64,000 nt of DNA from JBFMCC01 sp037445635 (GTDB lineage: Bacteria; Chloroflexota; Anaerolineae; Anaerolineales; Villigracilaceae). How positions within the stretch are numbered: position 1 is the stretch's first letter; each line of letters starts with the position of its first letter. A program made the position numbers and the translations under genes. This document shows, piece by piece, positions 41,828 through 50,504 of the stretch. The notes beneath the pieces were generated by a model that searched no databases, had not been told where the DNA came from, and saw only the letters and a list, made by a program, of their open reading frames with translations. The stretch covers positions 1-64,000 of the forward strand of contig JBBIKC010000013.1 in NCBI GenBank assembly GCA_037445635.1, read 5' to 3'.

Positions 41828-42604
41828 TTATTTTGGTGGTATCCAGTACAGTCTGCCAACTCTGTTGATGCCATCATTGAGAACACTCTCATAGAGAATT
41901 TTCCAATCCGGTACATGAATAATCTCAGGAGACATGGAAGCCCAAATTTTGCACTCATACTCTACAGATTCTCTGAAACCCATTCCCCCATCGCTCTCCG
42001 CTTTCATTAGCGCATCTTCAACAGGAACGGTTATTTGATCCAAATTGATAATTTTCCACATGCCCCAAAATGGAGGATCCCAAGTCCCAGTGCCCCAAAT
42101 AACATATCCATATTCTGGATCGATTTCTATTCCTCGCACAGAATACATTCTTGATTCCCCAACAGTAACCTCCTTATAAAAATAGAATTCCGCATTACTA
42201 AAACCATCAGGATTATTTCTACAAGTTGAAAAATACTTCATAAGATAAAGATTCCAATCGTCCAAGGTCTCTTTCCAAACTGCTTGAGAAACAGCCGTCA
42301 CAACTTCGAGAAATTCTGCCTGCGTCCATTCATTTGGCGCGATCAATTGCGGGTCTTCTGGATAGCCAGATTCCACCTGAAATAAATCTTCTGCCTCGCC
42401 TCGTTTCACAGATTCTAAAATCGTTTTGGGATCGAACTTGGAGTTTCCCATTTCCCCAAAATGGCCGAGACTTCTTGGGATTTTTATATCTACTCCTGGT
42501 TCAGTAGAAAACAAATAGTACGAGTAAATCAATGAGCAAATAAACAGTACAACTGGAAGCGCGATTAGGATAATGAGTGTTTTGACAAGAACCCTTTTAA
42601 TCAC
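41828..42604 (-). CDS. hypothetical membrane-anchored protein, AT-rich
   Basis: A 258-residue protein with one N-terminal membrane anchor (VLVKTLIILIALPVVLFICSLIYSYYLF, residues 5-32) and a soluble, probably external domain with many aromatic and acidic residues (EYGYVIWGTGTWDPPFWGMWKI, GFRESVEYECKIWASMSPEI). I do not recognise the family. Its DNA is visibly more AT-rich than both neighbours, with different codon choice, and it interrupts a run of sugar genes, which suggests recent arrival. Flanking gaps show no repeat or transposase. Confidence 0.65.
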   Translation of the reverse strand: MIKRVLVKTLIILIALPVVLFICSLIYSYYLFSTEPGVDIKIPRSLGHFGEMGNSKFDPKTILESVKRGEAEDLFQVESGYPEDPQLIAPNEWTQAEFLEVVTAVSQAVWKETLDDWNLYLMKYFSTCRNNPDGFSNAEFYFYKEVTVGESRMYSVRGIEIDPEYGYVIWGTGTWDPPFWGMWKIINLDQITVPVEDALMKAESDGGMGFRESVEYECKIWASMSPEIIHVPDWKILYESVLNDGINRVGRLYWIPPK

Positions 42605-42631
42605 GTCTTGTTTTCCTTTTCCAAAGAAGGA

Positions 42632-43753
42632 TCACAGAATTCCACCCAAAATCTTCTTCGCCCGCGCCAGCCAGGTATATTTTTCCACTTCACGGCGGGC
42701 ATTGGCGGCCAGCGCGTTTCGCCGCGCGGGATCGGCAAGCAACGCTTGCAACGCGGCGATCCACGCAGAGGCGTCTTCGGGCGGAGCAAAGGCCGCGCTG
42801 GATTCATCCAGCACCTCGCGAATCACGGGCAGGTCGCTGGTGAGGATGGCGCGCCCGGCCGCCATGTATTCGAACATCTTCATCGGGCTGGCAACGGCGG
42901 CCGAATCGGCCGTGCCGCTCGAACCAAAAATGGAACGCGCATAGGGCATGAGGAGGATGTCGGCCGCGGCGAGATAACGCGGCAGATCCGCGTTGGGGAC
43001 AAAGCCCGTGAATGCGACGTTGGACAGTCCGCGCGCGGCGGCCTTTTCGCTCCATTCGCCGACGTCGGCCTGCCTGCCTCCCACCCAGACGAAACTCGCC
43101 TCCGGAGTCGATTCCGCCAGTTGCAGGAACAAGTCCGCGCCGCGGCCGGCGTACAGGTGGCCGGCGCACAACACGGTCGGGGCGGAGGGAAGGCCGGTTA
43201 AACGGCGCACAGTTTCGGGGTCCGGCAGGGATGCGAAGCGCTCGAGTTCGACCCCGTTCGGGGCGAGGACCACCTCCTGCGCGCGCATCGTCATGCGAAA
43301 GTCCCGTTCGAGAGTCCGGTGCAGGGCTTCGGTAATGCAGACCAGCCGCTTTCGTCCGGGCAGAGCGGCGAAGGCGCGGTGCCAGAATGGGCCGAAGAGG
43401 CCGGAGGGCTGGATGTGAATCTCGAAAACGACGGGGATTTTGTGCAGCAACCCAAACACCGCCGTTTGTGGAAACCAGGTGTAGATGAGATCGGGAGCGA
43501 GTTTCAGCGCGCGGCGGACGGAGGTCCAAGTGAAGATGCGGCGGGACGAGCCAGTCAACCATTCGATCGGAAACGTGGTTTCAATTCCATAATGCTGTTG
43601 AATGTTAAACGTTAAACGTTCAACGTTTGCTTCAGGAACGATGAGGGTGAGGTCGTGGCCGAGGCGGACGAGTGCCTGGCAGGCTTTCATCACCTGGATG
43701 CTGTTGGCCGTGTCGGAGGGAATGTGCGAACCCGCGATGGCGACGATTTTCAT
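42632..43753 (-). CDS. family 4 glycosyltransferase
   Basis: A 373-residue GT-B enzyme. MKIVAIAGSHIPSDTANSIQVMKACQAL is the acceptor-domain start, and VVLAPNGVELERF, VLCAGHLYAGRGADLFLQLAE, ASFVWVGGRQADV, VAFTGFVPNADLPRYLAAADILLMPYARS and SPMKMFEYMAAGRAILTSDLP form the GT4 donor domain; the last contains the FEYMAAG version of the conserved Glu motif. A 7-bp array at 43597-43631 encodes residues 41-53 (ANVERLTFNIQQH) in a loop of the N-terminal domain. The gene overlaps the upstream GT-C-like gene by 4 bases. Confidence 0.87.
   Translation of the reverse strand: MKIVAIAGSHIPSDTANSIQVMKACQALVRLGHDLTLIVPEANVERLTFNIQQHYGIETTFPIEWLTGSSRRIFTWTSVRRALKLAPDLIYTWFPQTAVFGLLHKIPVVFEIHIQPSGLFGPFWHRAFAALPGRKRLVCITEALHRTLERDFRMTMRAQEVVLAPNGVELERFASLPDPETVRRLTGLPSAPTVLCAGHLYAGRGADLFLQLAESTPEASFVWVGGRQADVGEWSEKAAARGLSNVAFTGFVPNADLPRYLAAADILLMPYARSIFGSSGTADSAAVASPMKMFEYMAAGRAILTSDLPVIREVLDESSAAFAPPEDASAWIAALQALLADPARRNALAANARREVEKYTWLARAKKILGGIL
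43597..43631. repeat. 7-bp repeat array in coding DNA (GTTAAAC type)
   Basis: GTTGAAT GTTAAAC GTTAAAC, GTTCAAC GTTTGCT: five units in register inside the GT4 gene. Confidence 0.8.
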
Positions 43754-45621
43754 GGCTCATCGAGGCGCTGGTAGATGTCAATAATGGATTGCCAGCGGCA
43801 GGCTTCCACTTTGCGCGTGGATTCGAGTTTGACGTATCCACCGGCTTCGAGCGCCTGCACTTCCCAATCCTGTTGCCAGCCTTTTTCGATAAGAACGAAG
43901 TCGGCCTCGTTGATCCACTGGCGGGCGAGTTCGTCGTTCCACAGGCCGAAACGCAGGAGCGCGTCGGCGTCGCCGCCGATGAGGTAGGAATGGACGTGAT
44001 GCAGTTGCGGCGGGTAGACCGTCACGCCGGGCAGGTAGAGGAAGATGGCGTCAATGCGGCCGTCCCAGTAAACGGTGGAACCGGGCGGGATGAGACTGCG
44101 CAGATGTTCCCCGGCGCGCTCGTAGGTGGCGATAACGTCCGTGTCGCCGCAGGCGAAGAAGTCGTTGCCCCTGCCGAGGACGAGGGTGGGCGTGAGGAGA
44201 AAGCCGAGGACAAGAAGCAGGGTCAGGGCGAGGGAGGCAGTGCGCGGCCCGCGTTGTTCGGATGGCAATCGTCTGCGAAGCCAGGCGAGCAGTAAGAAGA
44301 ATCCAACCGCAAAGAGAAAACTGGCAAGCAGTGTGAACAGGCGGCGGAAGAGCAGGAGGTTGGAGACGCCGGTGATGAAGTGGGTCAATGTGCCCCAGGC
44401 GCGCCCGTCTTTGATCTGGTCGAGGACGGAATTGGCAAAGTCGGCGTTCACGTCTTCGTACGCGCTGAAGCCGACCCCGAAGATGATGAGCGCGATCAAC
44501 AGCAAGATGAATCTGCGGCGCAGAACGGAGGTCTCGCGTTCGAGGAAGGGAAACGCTACAGCCAGCAGGACGAGTCCCAGAAAGTCGAAGAAGACCACAT
44601 ACAACAGAATGCACGAAACGCAATAGGTCTTCAGGAACGAGACCGCCATGTGCGCGGTCAACAAGACGATCAAAAGCACGGAAATCAGGATGGCGGCGCG
44701 TATACGAGGCGTCAGCGGGCGCGGCGCGCGGGACGGCCATAACAGCCAGACGGTCAGCGCCGAGCCGAGCGAGACGAAGTGCAGGCGCAGGGTCATCCAG
44801 AAATACAGGAAGACCGTGTACAGCGTGCGCGGTTCGTTGGGGACGTCGCTCAGGCCGCGCGCTTCGAGGGGCACACGCCAGGGATCGAGAAACGGAGTCA
44901 GACTCGCGGGGAGCCAGCCCGCCCAAATCTTCAGGAAGTTCGGCCAGTATGGAGCATATCCGATCACCAGCACAGCGGCGCCTGCCAGGGTCGCGAGCAA
45001 ACCCGTCCGCCAGCCGTACTGCCAGAAAATGTAAAGCAGGATGATAGGGACAACCGGCGCGAGGTTGATGCGCGTCAACGGAAGCAACACGGCGATGGCC
45101 GCGCCCAGCACCAATTGCCATGTGGATCGTTTCTCACCCAGGAGGAAAACCAGACTCCAAACGAACATGCATACGATGAGCCCCTGCGTGATGGCCAGCG
45201 TCAATGTCTTGACCTCGGCCGGGTTCAGCGCCGTGACCCACACCGCGCCCGCGGCCCACCACGTCCCGCCCCAGCGGCGGACGAGAATCCACAGTCCGGT
45301 CAACGAGAAGACCGCCAGCGCGATCATAAAATAGCGGCCGACGTCGAGGCCGGGACCGAACCAGGTCTGGATCGCGCCGGGGATGAGGAAGGCCAGCGGC
45401 GGATGATTCGTCCATAAGCCGTAATCTTCGAAGAGACGATACTGGCCATTGAAGAACAGCACCCCTTTATAGAGATACAGCCCCTCGTCGAGATAGGAAG
45501 TATGGTTGTGGGCAATGGTATAGGCATGGACAATATAAAAAATGCCGCCCAGAACCGCAAGAACGACCGGCGGCCACTTCAAAGAGGTCAGTTTTTTGAA
45601 CGCGGTGGAAATCGCCAGCAT
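43750..45621 (-). CDS. GT39/ArnT-like membrane glycosyltransferase, paralogue B
   Basis: A 623-residue protein with about 12 membrane segments. Loop 1 TSYLDEGLYLYKGVLFFNGQY with the Asp-Glu pair, LWTNHPPLAFLIPGAIQTWFGPGLDVGRY, and the tail CGDTDVIATYERAGEHLRSLIPPGSTVYWDGRIDAIFLYLPGV ... GGDADALLRFGLWNDELARQW mirror paralogue A at 37289-39106. The final residues (VEACRWQSIIDIYQRLDEP) form a soluble end. It likely transfers a lipid-linked sugar on the outer face. The start MLAISTAFKK (45621) is chosen because the open frame upstream overlaps the flippase gene. Confidence 0.75.
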   Translation of the reverse strand: MLAISTAFKKLTSLKWPPVVLAVLGGIFYIVHAYTIAHNHTSYLDEGLYLYKGVLFFNGQYRLFEDYGLWTNHPPLAFLIPGAIQTWFGPGLDVGRYFMIALAVFSLTGLWILVRRWGGTWWAAGAVWVTALNPAEVKTLTLAITQGLIVCMFVWSLVFLLGEKRSTWQLVLGAAIAVLLPLTRINLAPVVPIILLYIFWQYGWRTGLLATLAGAAVLVIGYAPYWPNFLKIWAGWLPASLTPFLDPWRVPLEARGLSDVPNEPRTLYTVFLYFWMTLRLHFVSLGSALTVWLLWPSRAPRPLTPRIRAAILISVLLIVLLTAHMAVSFLKTYCVSCILLYVVFFDFLGLVLLAVAFPFLERETSVLRRRFILLLIALIIFGVGFSAYEDVNADFANSVLDQIKDGRAWGTLTHFITGVSNLLLFRRLFTLLASFLFAVGFFLLLAWLRRRLPSEQRGPRTASLALTLLLVLGFLLTPTLVLGRGNDFFACGDTDVIATYERAGEHLRSLIPPGSTVYWDGRIDAIFLYLPGVTVYPPQLHHVHSYLIGGDADALLRFGLWNDELARQWINEADFVLIEKGWQQDWEVQALEAGGYVKLESTRKVEACRWQSIIDIYQRLDEP

Positions 45622-45628
45622 GGATTGA

Positions 45629-46981
45629 TTATACAGCCTGCGCGGAAGCAAGCGCGGCGCGGCGGCGGACCTCTGCCAGTCCGCGCCGGACGATCAGTCC
45701 GATCGAAACGATGAAGTAAGCCGACATCAACGCGGCCATGGCGAGATAGCCGAAGCGCGGCACAAGCAGGAAGACCAGTCCGATCTGGACCGCGCCGGTC
45801 ACTGCCGCGGCGGCGAGGGGGTAGGACGGCATCCCCAGCGCGAGCAACAACGGACGATTCCAATGCAGGACGTTGGCAAAGCCAAAGCCAAGCAACAAAA
45901 TAACCGCCGCCGGGTAGGCCGGCGCGGCCTCGGCTCCGTAGATAAACGGGATGAGCCACCAGCCCAGCGCGGCCAGGCCGCCGCCGGCGGTCAGAGTCCA
46001 CGCGGCGGCGATGGAACTGACACGCCGCAACAGCCGCAGGACTTCGATCCACTTCTGGCGCGCCACGGTCTCGGTCAATTCGGCGTAGGTGGGCCAGATG
46101 AACGGCTCGATGGGAAGCATGACCAGGTTGATGAGTGAGAGGGCGAGTTTGAAATAACCCACCTCGGTTTGCGTGGATAGCGCACCGAGGAAAAGCGGGG
46201 CCGAGTCGCGCACGATGAGATTGACCGTTCCATTCAGGTTGGTATTAATCGCGAACTTCAAGATGCCGCGCCAATCGGTCAACACGTTCAACGGCGCGCC
46301 CCGCCAGCCGGGCAGGTTCCGATTCAACTCGCGCCCGGCCAGCGCGGCGATCGTGAGGCCGGCCAGGACCTTACCGGCAAGGTACGCAAAGAGAACATGC
46401 GGTATCCCCCCCTTGAAGAGAAAGGCCGCGCCAATCAGCAGGGCCGTGACGATACTCTGAACGAGATTGACCGCCGCGATGCGGTCGAAGCGTTTGAAGG
46501 TCTGCAGGACGCCGGTTGAAGTCTCATAGACCATATTGCCCAGCAGGAACAGGCCATAGACCGCAAACAACGGTGAGGCGGACGCGTCCTTGGCAAAGGT
46601 GGCCGCGGCCCACGGTGAGAGCGCCAGGAGGACAAGGTAGGCGGCGGCGGCGGTTAACATCTCGGTCAAGCCGATGCCCTTGACCAGCGCGGCGGCGCGC
46701 GGGCGTTCGTTCCGCGCCAGCGCCTCGTCCGCGTATTTGACCAGCACCTCGCTCATGCGGAACGAAAGCAGGCGGTTGACGTTGGATGCAAAAACGAGGA
46801 TCGTACCGGCCACAAGCCCATAGCCGTCCACGCCCAACAGGCGCACGGCCAGGATACCCTGTGCGAAACCGAGCGCGGCGGAAACGGTGTGGCTACTCAA
46901 CAAGTAACCGCTGTTGCGCAGCACGCGCGTCAGGCGCGGGTCCTGCCGCCAGTGGGAAAGTCTTTCGAAAAGGGATGGCAT
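45629..46981 (-). CDS. Wzx-type polysaccharide flippase
   Basis: A 450-residue membrane protein of the MATE/oligosaccharide flippase superfamily with about 12 to 14 segments. NSGYLLSSHTVSAALGFAQGILAVRLLGVDGYGLVAGTILVF near residues 24-65 is the typical first repeat. FKRFDRIAAVNLVQSIVTALLIGAAFL, GALSTQTEVGYFKLALSLINLVMLPIEPFIWPTYAELTE and VSSIAAAWTLTAGGGLAALGWWLIPFIYG follow. It should flip undecaprenyl-linked repeat units. The locus thus has both a flippase and an ABC exporter, so either two polymers are made or one system moves a different glycolipid. Confidence 0.87.
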   Translation of the reverse strand: MPSLFERLSHWRQDPRLTRVLRNSGYLLSSHTVSAALGFAQGILAVRLLGVDGYGLVAGTILVFASNVNRLLSFRMSEVLVKYADEALARNERPRAAALVKGIGLTEMLTAAAAYLVLLALSPWAAATFAKDASASPLFAVYGLFLLGNMVYETSTGVLQTFKRFDRIAAVNLVQSIVTALLIGAAFLFKGGIPHVLFAYLAGKVLAGLTIAALAGRELNRNLPGWRGAPLNVLTDWRGILKFAINTNLNGTVNLIVRDSAPLFLGALSTQTEVGYFKLALSLINLVMLPIEPFIWPTYAELTETVARQKWIEVLRLLRRVSSIAAAWTLTAGGGLAALGWWLIPFIYGAEAAPAYPAAVILLLGFGFANVLHWNRPLLLALGMPSYPLAAAAVTGAVQIGLVFLLVPRFGYLAMAALMSAYFIVSIGLIVRRGLAEVRRRAALASAQAV

Positions 46982-46988
46982 GGAAAAA

Positions 46989-47969
46989 TCAGGATGTCAG
47001 GATGTCTTTGGCCCAGTCGCGTTCGGCGCGGTACCATTCGATGAGTCTCGACAGCCCCTCGCGCAGGCCGATCTGCGGCTCCCAGCCGAGCATGGCGCGC
47101 GCCTTCGACACGTCCGCCCAGTTGGAACGCATATCCGCGAGGTCGGGCGGACCGTACTGAACAATGGCCTTTTTGCCGATCAACTCTTCGACCAGTTTGA
47201 TCAGGTTGTTGATCGTGATTACTTCATGCCCGCCGAGATTGAGGATCTCGTAACCCAGCGGTTTCAATGCGGCAATACTGCCGCGGGCGATATCGTCAAT
47301 ATAGGTGAAGCCGCGCGATTGCTCTCCATCTCCGTTGACGCGGATGGGCCGTCCCTCAGCGATGCGCTGCACGAAGCGGAAGATCGCCAGGTCGGGGCGT
47401 CCCGCGGGGCCAAAGACGGTGAAATAGCGGACGATGCTCACGTCAATATTGTAGAGATAATGATAAGAATGCGCGAGGACTTCCGCGCCTTTTTTGCTGG
47501 CGGCGTAGGGCTGGAGCGGTTCGCTGCTCGACGCGGATTCGGGAGTGGGGTAAGGCGGGTTCGCGCCATAAATGCTCGAAGTGGACGCCAGCAGGAATTT
47601 CTTGCACCCCGTCTGGCGGCAGAGTTCGAGCATATTCAGCGTTCCCATCAGGTTGGATTGGAGGAAAACCCACGGATCACTCACGCTGTACCGGACGCCG
47701 GCGCGGGCCGCGAGGTTGACGACGGCATCGAATTTACGATTTACGATTGCCGATTTACGATTGAGAACTTCGCGGTCCGAAATATCGTCGCGAACGAATT
47801 CAAAGCCCGCCAGTTTTTGCAAATTACGAAGGCGAAATTCCTTGATGCGCACGTCGTACGCGTCGTTCATGTTATCCACGCCGACGACGGTGTGCCCCTG
47901 CTCGACGAGCATTTCCGATGTGCGCGCGCCGATAAATCCCGCCGCGCCGGTGACTAAATAGTGTGCCAT
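46989..47969 (-). CDS. GAE-like UDP-glucuronate 4-epimerase / NAD-dependent epimerase
   Basis: A 326-residue extended SDR. HYLVTGAAGFIGARTSEMLVEQGHTVVGVDNMNDAYDVRIKE near residues 3-44 is close to UDP-glucuronate epimerases (the D-N-x-N-D-x-Y-D pattern). VVNLAARAGVRYSV, FLLASTSSIYG (catalytic Ser/Thr), PYAASKKGAEVLAH (YxxxK) and FTVFGPAGRPDLAIFRF follow. It fits with the UDP-sugar dehydrogenase next door, making uronic acids. Residues 68-80 (VLNRKSAIVNRKF), just before VVNLAA, are made of a 7-bp array at 47732-47766 where other family members have a short helix. Confidence 0.82.
   Translation of the reverse strand: MAHYLVTGAAGFIGARTSEMLVEQGHTVVGVDNMNDAYDVRIKEFRLRNLQKLAGFEFVRDDISDREVLNRKSAIVNRKFDAVVNLAARAGVRYSVSDPWVFLQSNLMGTLNMLELCRQTGCKKFLLASTSSIYGANPPYPTPESASSSEPLQPYAASKKGAEVLAHSYHYLYNIDVSIVRYFTVFGPAGRPDLAIFRFVQRIAEGRPIRVNGDGEQSRGFTYIDDIARGSIAALKPLGYEILNLGGHEVITINNLIKLVEELIGKKAIVQYGPPDLADMRSNWADVSKARAMLGWEPQIGLREGLSRLIEWYRAERDWAKDILTS
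47732..47766. repeat. 7-bp repeat array in coding DNA (ATTTACG type)
   Basis: ATTTACG ATTTACG ATTGCCG ATTTACG ATTGAGA: five units in register, translated on the minus strand as part of the epimerase N-terminal domain. Confidence 0.85.
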
Positions 47970-47972
47970 ATT

Positions 47973-48052
47973 TCAAGTTCCACGTTTCATGCGTCGGGTA
48001 TCAGGTCCTCGCTCGTTTACCTGGAACTTGCCGCCGGGAATCTGACATCTAG
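47973..48052. repeat. degenerate short-word repeat (AAGTTCC type)
   Basis: AAGTTCCACGTTTCATGCGT, GGTATCAGGTC, CCTGGAACTTG and AATCTGACATC fill the 79-base gap between the epimerase and dehydrogenase genes. The text is related to 10563-10633. Confidence 0.55.
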
Positions 48053-49371
48053 AGTCTCACGACCTTCTCGCTGCCCTTCGCGATTTTTCCTGTGGCGTTT
48101 CTTGTATCGAAGACGAACTTTGCCTCTTTGACGATCGCGGCGTAATCATAGGCCTTATGGTTGGTCACAATGACCACCGCGTCCGCTTCGCGGACGGACT
48201 TCATCAAATCGGTGATGCTGTCCATATTCCAGCCGTCGGATTCGTGGTGGATGTGCGGGATATACGGGTCGTGATATTCGACCGCCGCCCCCTTCTTCCG
48301 CAGCAGGCCGATCACATCCAGCGCAGGCGACTCGCGTACATCGTCAATGTCGGGCTTGTAGGCCGCGCCCAATACCAGGATCTTACTGCCCTTGAGCACC
48401 TTGCCGCGGTCGTTCATCGCGTCCAGGACGCGCTGCACCACATAACGCGGCATATTGGTATTGATCTCGGAGGCCAGTTCGATGAAGCGCGCGTTGTAAT
48501 TGAACGACTTCATCTTCCACGAAAGATACAACGGGTCAATGGGGATGCAGTGGCCTCCCAGGCCCGGGCCCGGCGTGAACTTCATGAAGCCGAACGGTTT
48601 GGTGGCGGCCGCGTCGATCACCTCCCACACATCCACGCCGAGGCGCTCACACATAATTGCCAGTTCATTGGCCAGGCCGATGTTGATCATGCGGAAAGTG
48701 TTTTCGAGCAGTTTCGCCATTTCCGCCGCCTCCGCCGAGGAGACCGAGTAGATGGTGCGGATGGCGCCCTGATACCAGGCAGTGGCAACCTCGGAACAGG
48801 CCTCGGTGATGCCGCCCATCACTTTGGGCGTGTTGACCGTGGTCCAATCCTCGCGTCCGGGGTCGACGCGCTCGGGCGAAAAAGCCAGAAAGAAATTCTC
48901 GCCGACTTTGAGCCCCGATTTCTCGGTCAGCATCGGAAGCATGAGTTCCCGCGTCGTACCCGGATAAGTGGTGGACTCCAGCACGACGACCATCCCCGCG
49001 TGGACGTACTTCGCCAGTTCCTCCGTGGCCGAGATAATGAATGACATGTCCGGGTCACCGGTCTGGCGCAGGGGCGTCGGCACACAGATGCTGACCGCGT
49101 CCATGTCCTTCAGCGCCGAGAAGTCAGTCGTGGCTTTGAGATGCCCCGATTTCACCAGCGCCGCCACCGCCTCGGTCTTCACATCGGGGATATATGAGAC
49201 GCTCTGATTGAGCGACTCGATCTTGCGCGCGTCGGGGTCCACGCCAGTGACCTTGAACCCGGCTTCGCCGAACACAACCGCCAGCGGCAGGCCTACGTAA
49301 CCCAGGCCGAGAATGGCGATGCTGGCTGTTTTATCCTGCAATTTCTTGATAAGTGCATCTTTGATTGTCAT
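48049..49371 (-). CDS. UDP-sugar (UDP-glucose/UDP-ManNAc type) 6-dehydrogenase
   Basis: A 440-residue protein. SIAILGLGYVGLPLAVVFGEAGFKVTGVDPD near residues 18-48 is the NAD domain. VVLESTTYPGTTRELM, FLAFSPERVDPGREDW (conserved Glu/Arg), ENTFRMINIGLANELA and GPGLGGHCIPIDPLYLSWK, which has the catalytic Cys in GGHCIP, are typical of WecC/UDP-glucose dehydrogenase proteins; GSKILVLGAAYKPDIDDVRESPALDV is the C-terminal domain. It oxidises the UDP-sugar C6 to a uronic acid in two steps. The start at 49371 has GGGAAAAGA directly upstream; the ATG at 49386 lies before that site. Confidence 0.92.
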   Translation of the reverse strand: MTIKDALIKKLQDKTASIAILGLGYVGLPLAVVFGEAGFKVTGVDPDARKIESLNQSVSYIPDVKTEAVAALVKSGHLKATTDFSALKDMDAVSICVPTPLRQTGDPDMSFIISATEELAKYVHAGMVVVLESTTYPGTTRELMLPMLTEKSGLKVGENFFLAFSPERVDPGREDWTTVNTPKVMGGITEACSEVATAWYQGAIRTIYSVSSAEAAEMAKLLENTFRMINIGLANELAIMCERLGVDVWEVIDAAATKPFGFMKFTPGPGLGGHCIPIDPLYLSWKMKSFNYNARFIELASEINTNMPRYVVQRVLDAMNDRGKVLKGSKILVLGAAYKPDIDDVRESPALDVIGLLRKKGAAVEYHDPYIPHIHHESDGWNMDSITDLMKSVREADAVVIVTNHKAYDYAAIVKEAKFVFDTRNATGKIAKGSEKVVRL

Positions 49372-49410
49372 TCTTTTCCCTTTCATATCTGGGCTGGAAA
49401 GCCCTGAATA

Positions 49411-50046
49411 CTAAAACATGCTCAATTGCTTCGGTTTTTCTTTTGGCTCTTCGGTTTTTTCGGCCGCCGCAGACTTGCCCAGCGCGGCGCGCGCCTGCGC
49501 CAGCAACTGCGGCAATTTGGCAAAGTCCGCCATGATGGCCGGCTTGAGCGCGGCCTGGTGCAGCGCGGCGGCTGGGTGGAACATGGCAATCACGAAGCGG
49601 TTGCCCACCCTGCGCATCTGACCGTGCACGGCGCTGATCTTGGCCCCCGGCATGAACTTGCCCATCGAGAAACGACCCAGCGTCACAATGATACTCGGAT
49701 TAATGGCCGCGATCTGGCGTTCCAGATATTCATCACAGGCGGACAATTCCTCCGGCAGGGGGTCGCGGTTACCCGGCGGGCGGCACTTAACCACGTTACC
49801 GATCCATACATCCGAGCGCTTCAACCCGGCCTGCGCCAGCAGTTGCTCCAGAAAGTTGCCCGCCGCGCCCACGAACGGACGTCCCTGCTCGTTTTCGTGA
49901 AAGCCCGGGCCCTCGCCGATGAACATGATCTCGCAATTCGCCGGGCCCTCACCCGGCACCGATTTTTTGCGCGTGCTGTGCAGGGCACAACGCGTGCAGA
50001 CCGAAACCTCGCTTGCAATCTGGGCCAGCGTCTCTTCGGAGTTCAT
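49411..50046 (-). CDS. family 4 uracil-DNA glycosylase
   Basis: A 211-residue DNA-repair enzyme. Cys17 and Cys20 (CTRC), Cys88 and Cys104 are placed to bind a 4Fe-4S cluster, as in family 4 UDGs. FIGEGPGFHENEQGRPFVGAAG near residues 42-63 is motif A (the GEGPG and E53 region), and HPAA at 157-160 is motif B in AMFHPAAAL. The C-terminal 25 residues are a charged, low-complexity tail ending KQLSMF, like a sliding-clamp binding peptide (QLSMF). It removes uracil from DNA. Its start overlaps the rimI stop by 4 bases. Confidence 0.93.
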   Translation of the reverse strand: MNSEETLAQIASEVSVCTRCALHSTRKKSVPGEGPANCEIMFIGEGPGFHENEQGRPFVGAAGNFLEQLLAQAGLKRSDVWIGNVVKCRPPGNRDPLPEELSACDEYLERQIAAINPSIIVTLGRFSMGKFMPGAKISAVHGQMRRVGNRFVIAMFHPAAALHQAALKPAIMADFAKLPQLLAQARAALGKSAAAEKTEEPKEKPKQLSMF

Positions 50047-50504
50047 TCTTCCTCCGCAGCTACGATCCGTGTGAGTGTCATCAATACCGCATCCTCGCCG
50101 TTGTCCCTGTAATATTTCGGGCGGCGGCCGACTTCCGCAAAACCGAACTGTTTATACAATTCCTGCGCGGCCAGGTTGCCGGCGCGCACTTCGAGCAATC
50201 CGCTTTTCGCTCCCTCGGCCGCGGCGTCTTCCAGCGCGGTCTTCAACAACTGCCGCCCGATTCCGCGGCGGCGAAAATCGGGATGGACGGCTATGGTCGC
50301 GATGTGCGCCTCATCCACAACCAGCCACAATATGAGCAATCCTACCACCTGACCGCCCGTTTCCGCCACCCAGCCGCGCGAATAAGGCGTCTCCAATTCG
50401 GCCCGGAACGAACGTTCCGACCATGGCAGAGACTCGCTCATCGCGTCGATTTGCGCCGCGGCCGGCACATCGGCCGCGGTCATGCGGCGGACGACGGGCA
50501 TCAT
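50043..50504 (-). CDS. rimI: ribosomal-protein-alanine N-acetyltransferase
   Basis: A 153-residue GNAT-fold protein. VRRMTAADVPAAAQIDAMS at the N-terminus, GWVAETGGQVVGLLILWLVVDEAHIATIAVHPDFRRRGIGRQLLKTALEDAA, where RRRGIG is the acetyl-CoA pyrophosphate loop, and LEVRAGNLAAQELYKQFGFAEVGRRPKYYRDNGEDAVLMTL are the RimI pattern. It acetylates the N-terminus of ribosomal protein S18 in studied species. It sits between tsaB and the UDG, the common tsaE-tsaB-rimI order, with 4-base overlaps on both sides. Confidence 0.93.
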   Translation of the reverse strand: MMPVVRRMTAADVPAAAQIDAMSESLPWSERSFRAELETPYSRGWVAETGGQVVGLLILWLVVDEAHIATIAVHPDFRRRGIGRQLLKTALEDAAAEGAKSGLLEVRAGNLAAQELYKQFGFAEVGRRPKYYRDNGEDAVLMTLTRIVAAEEE

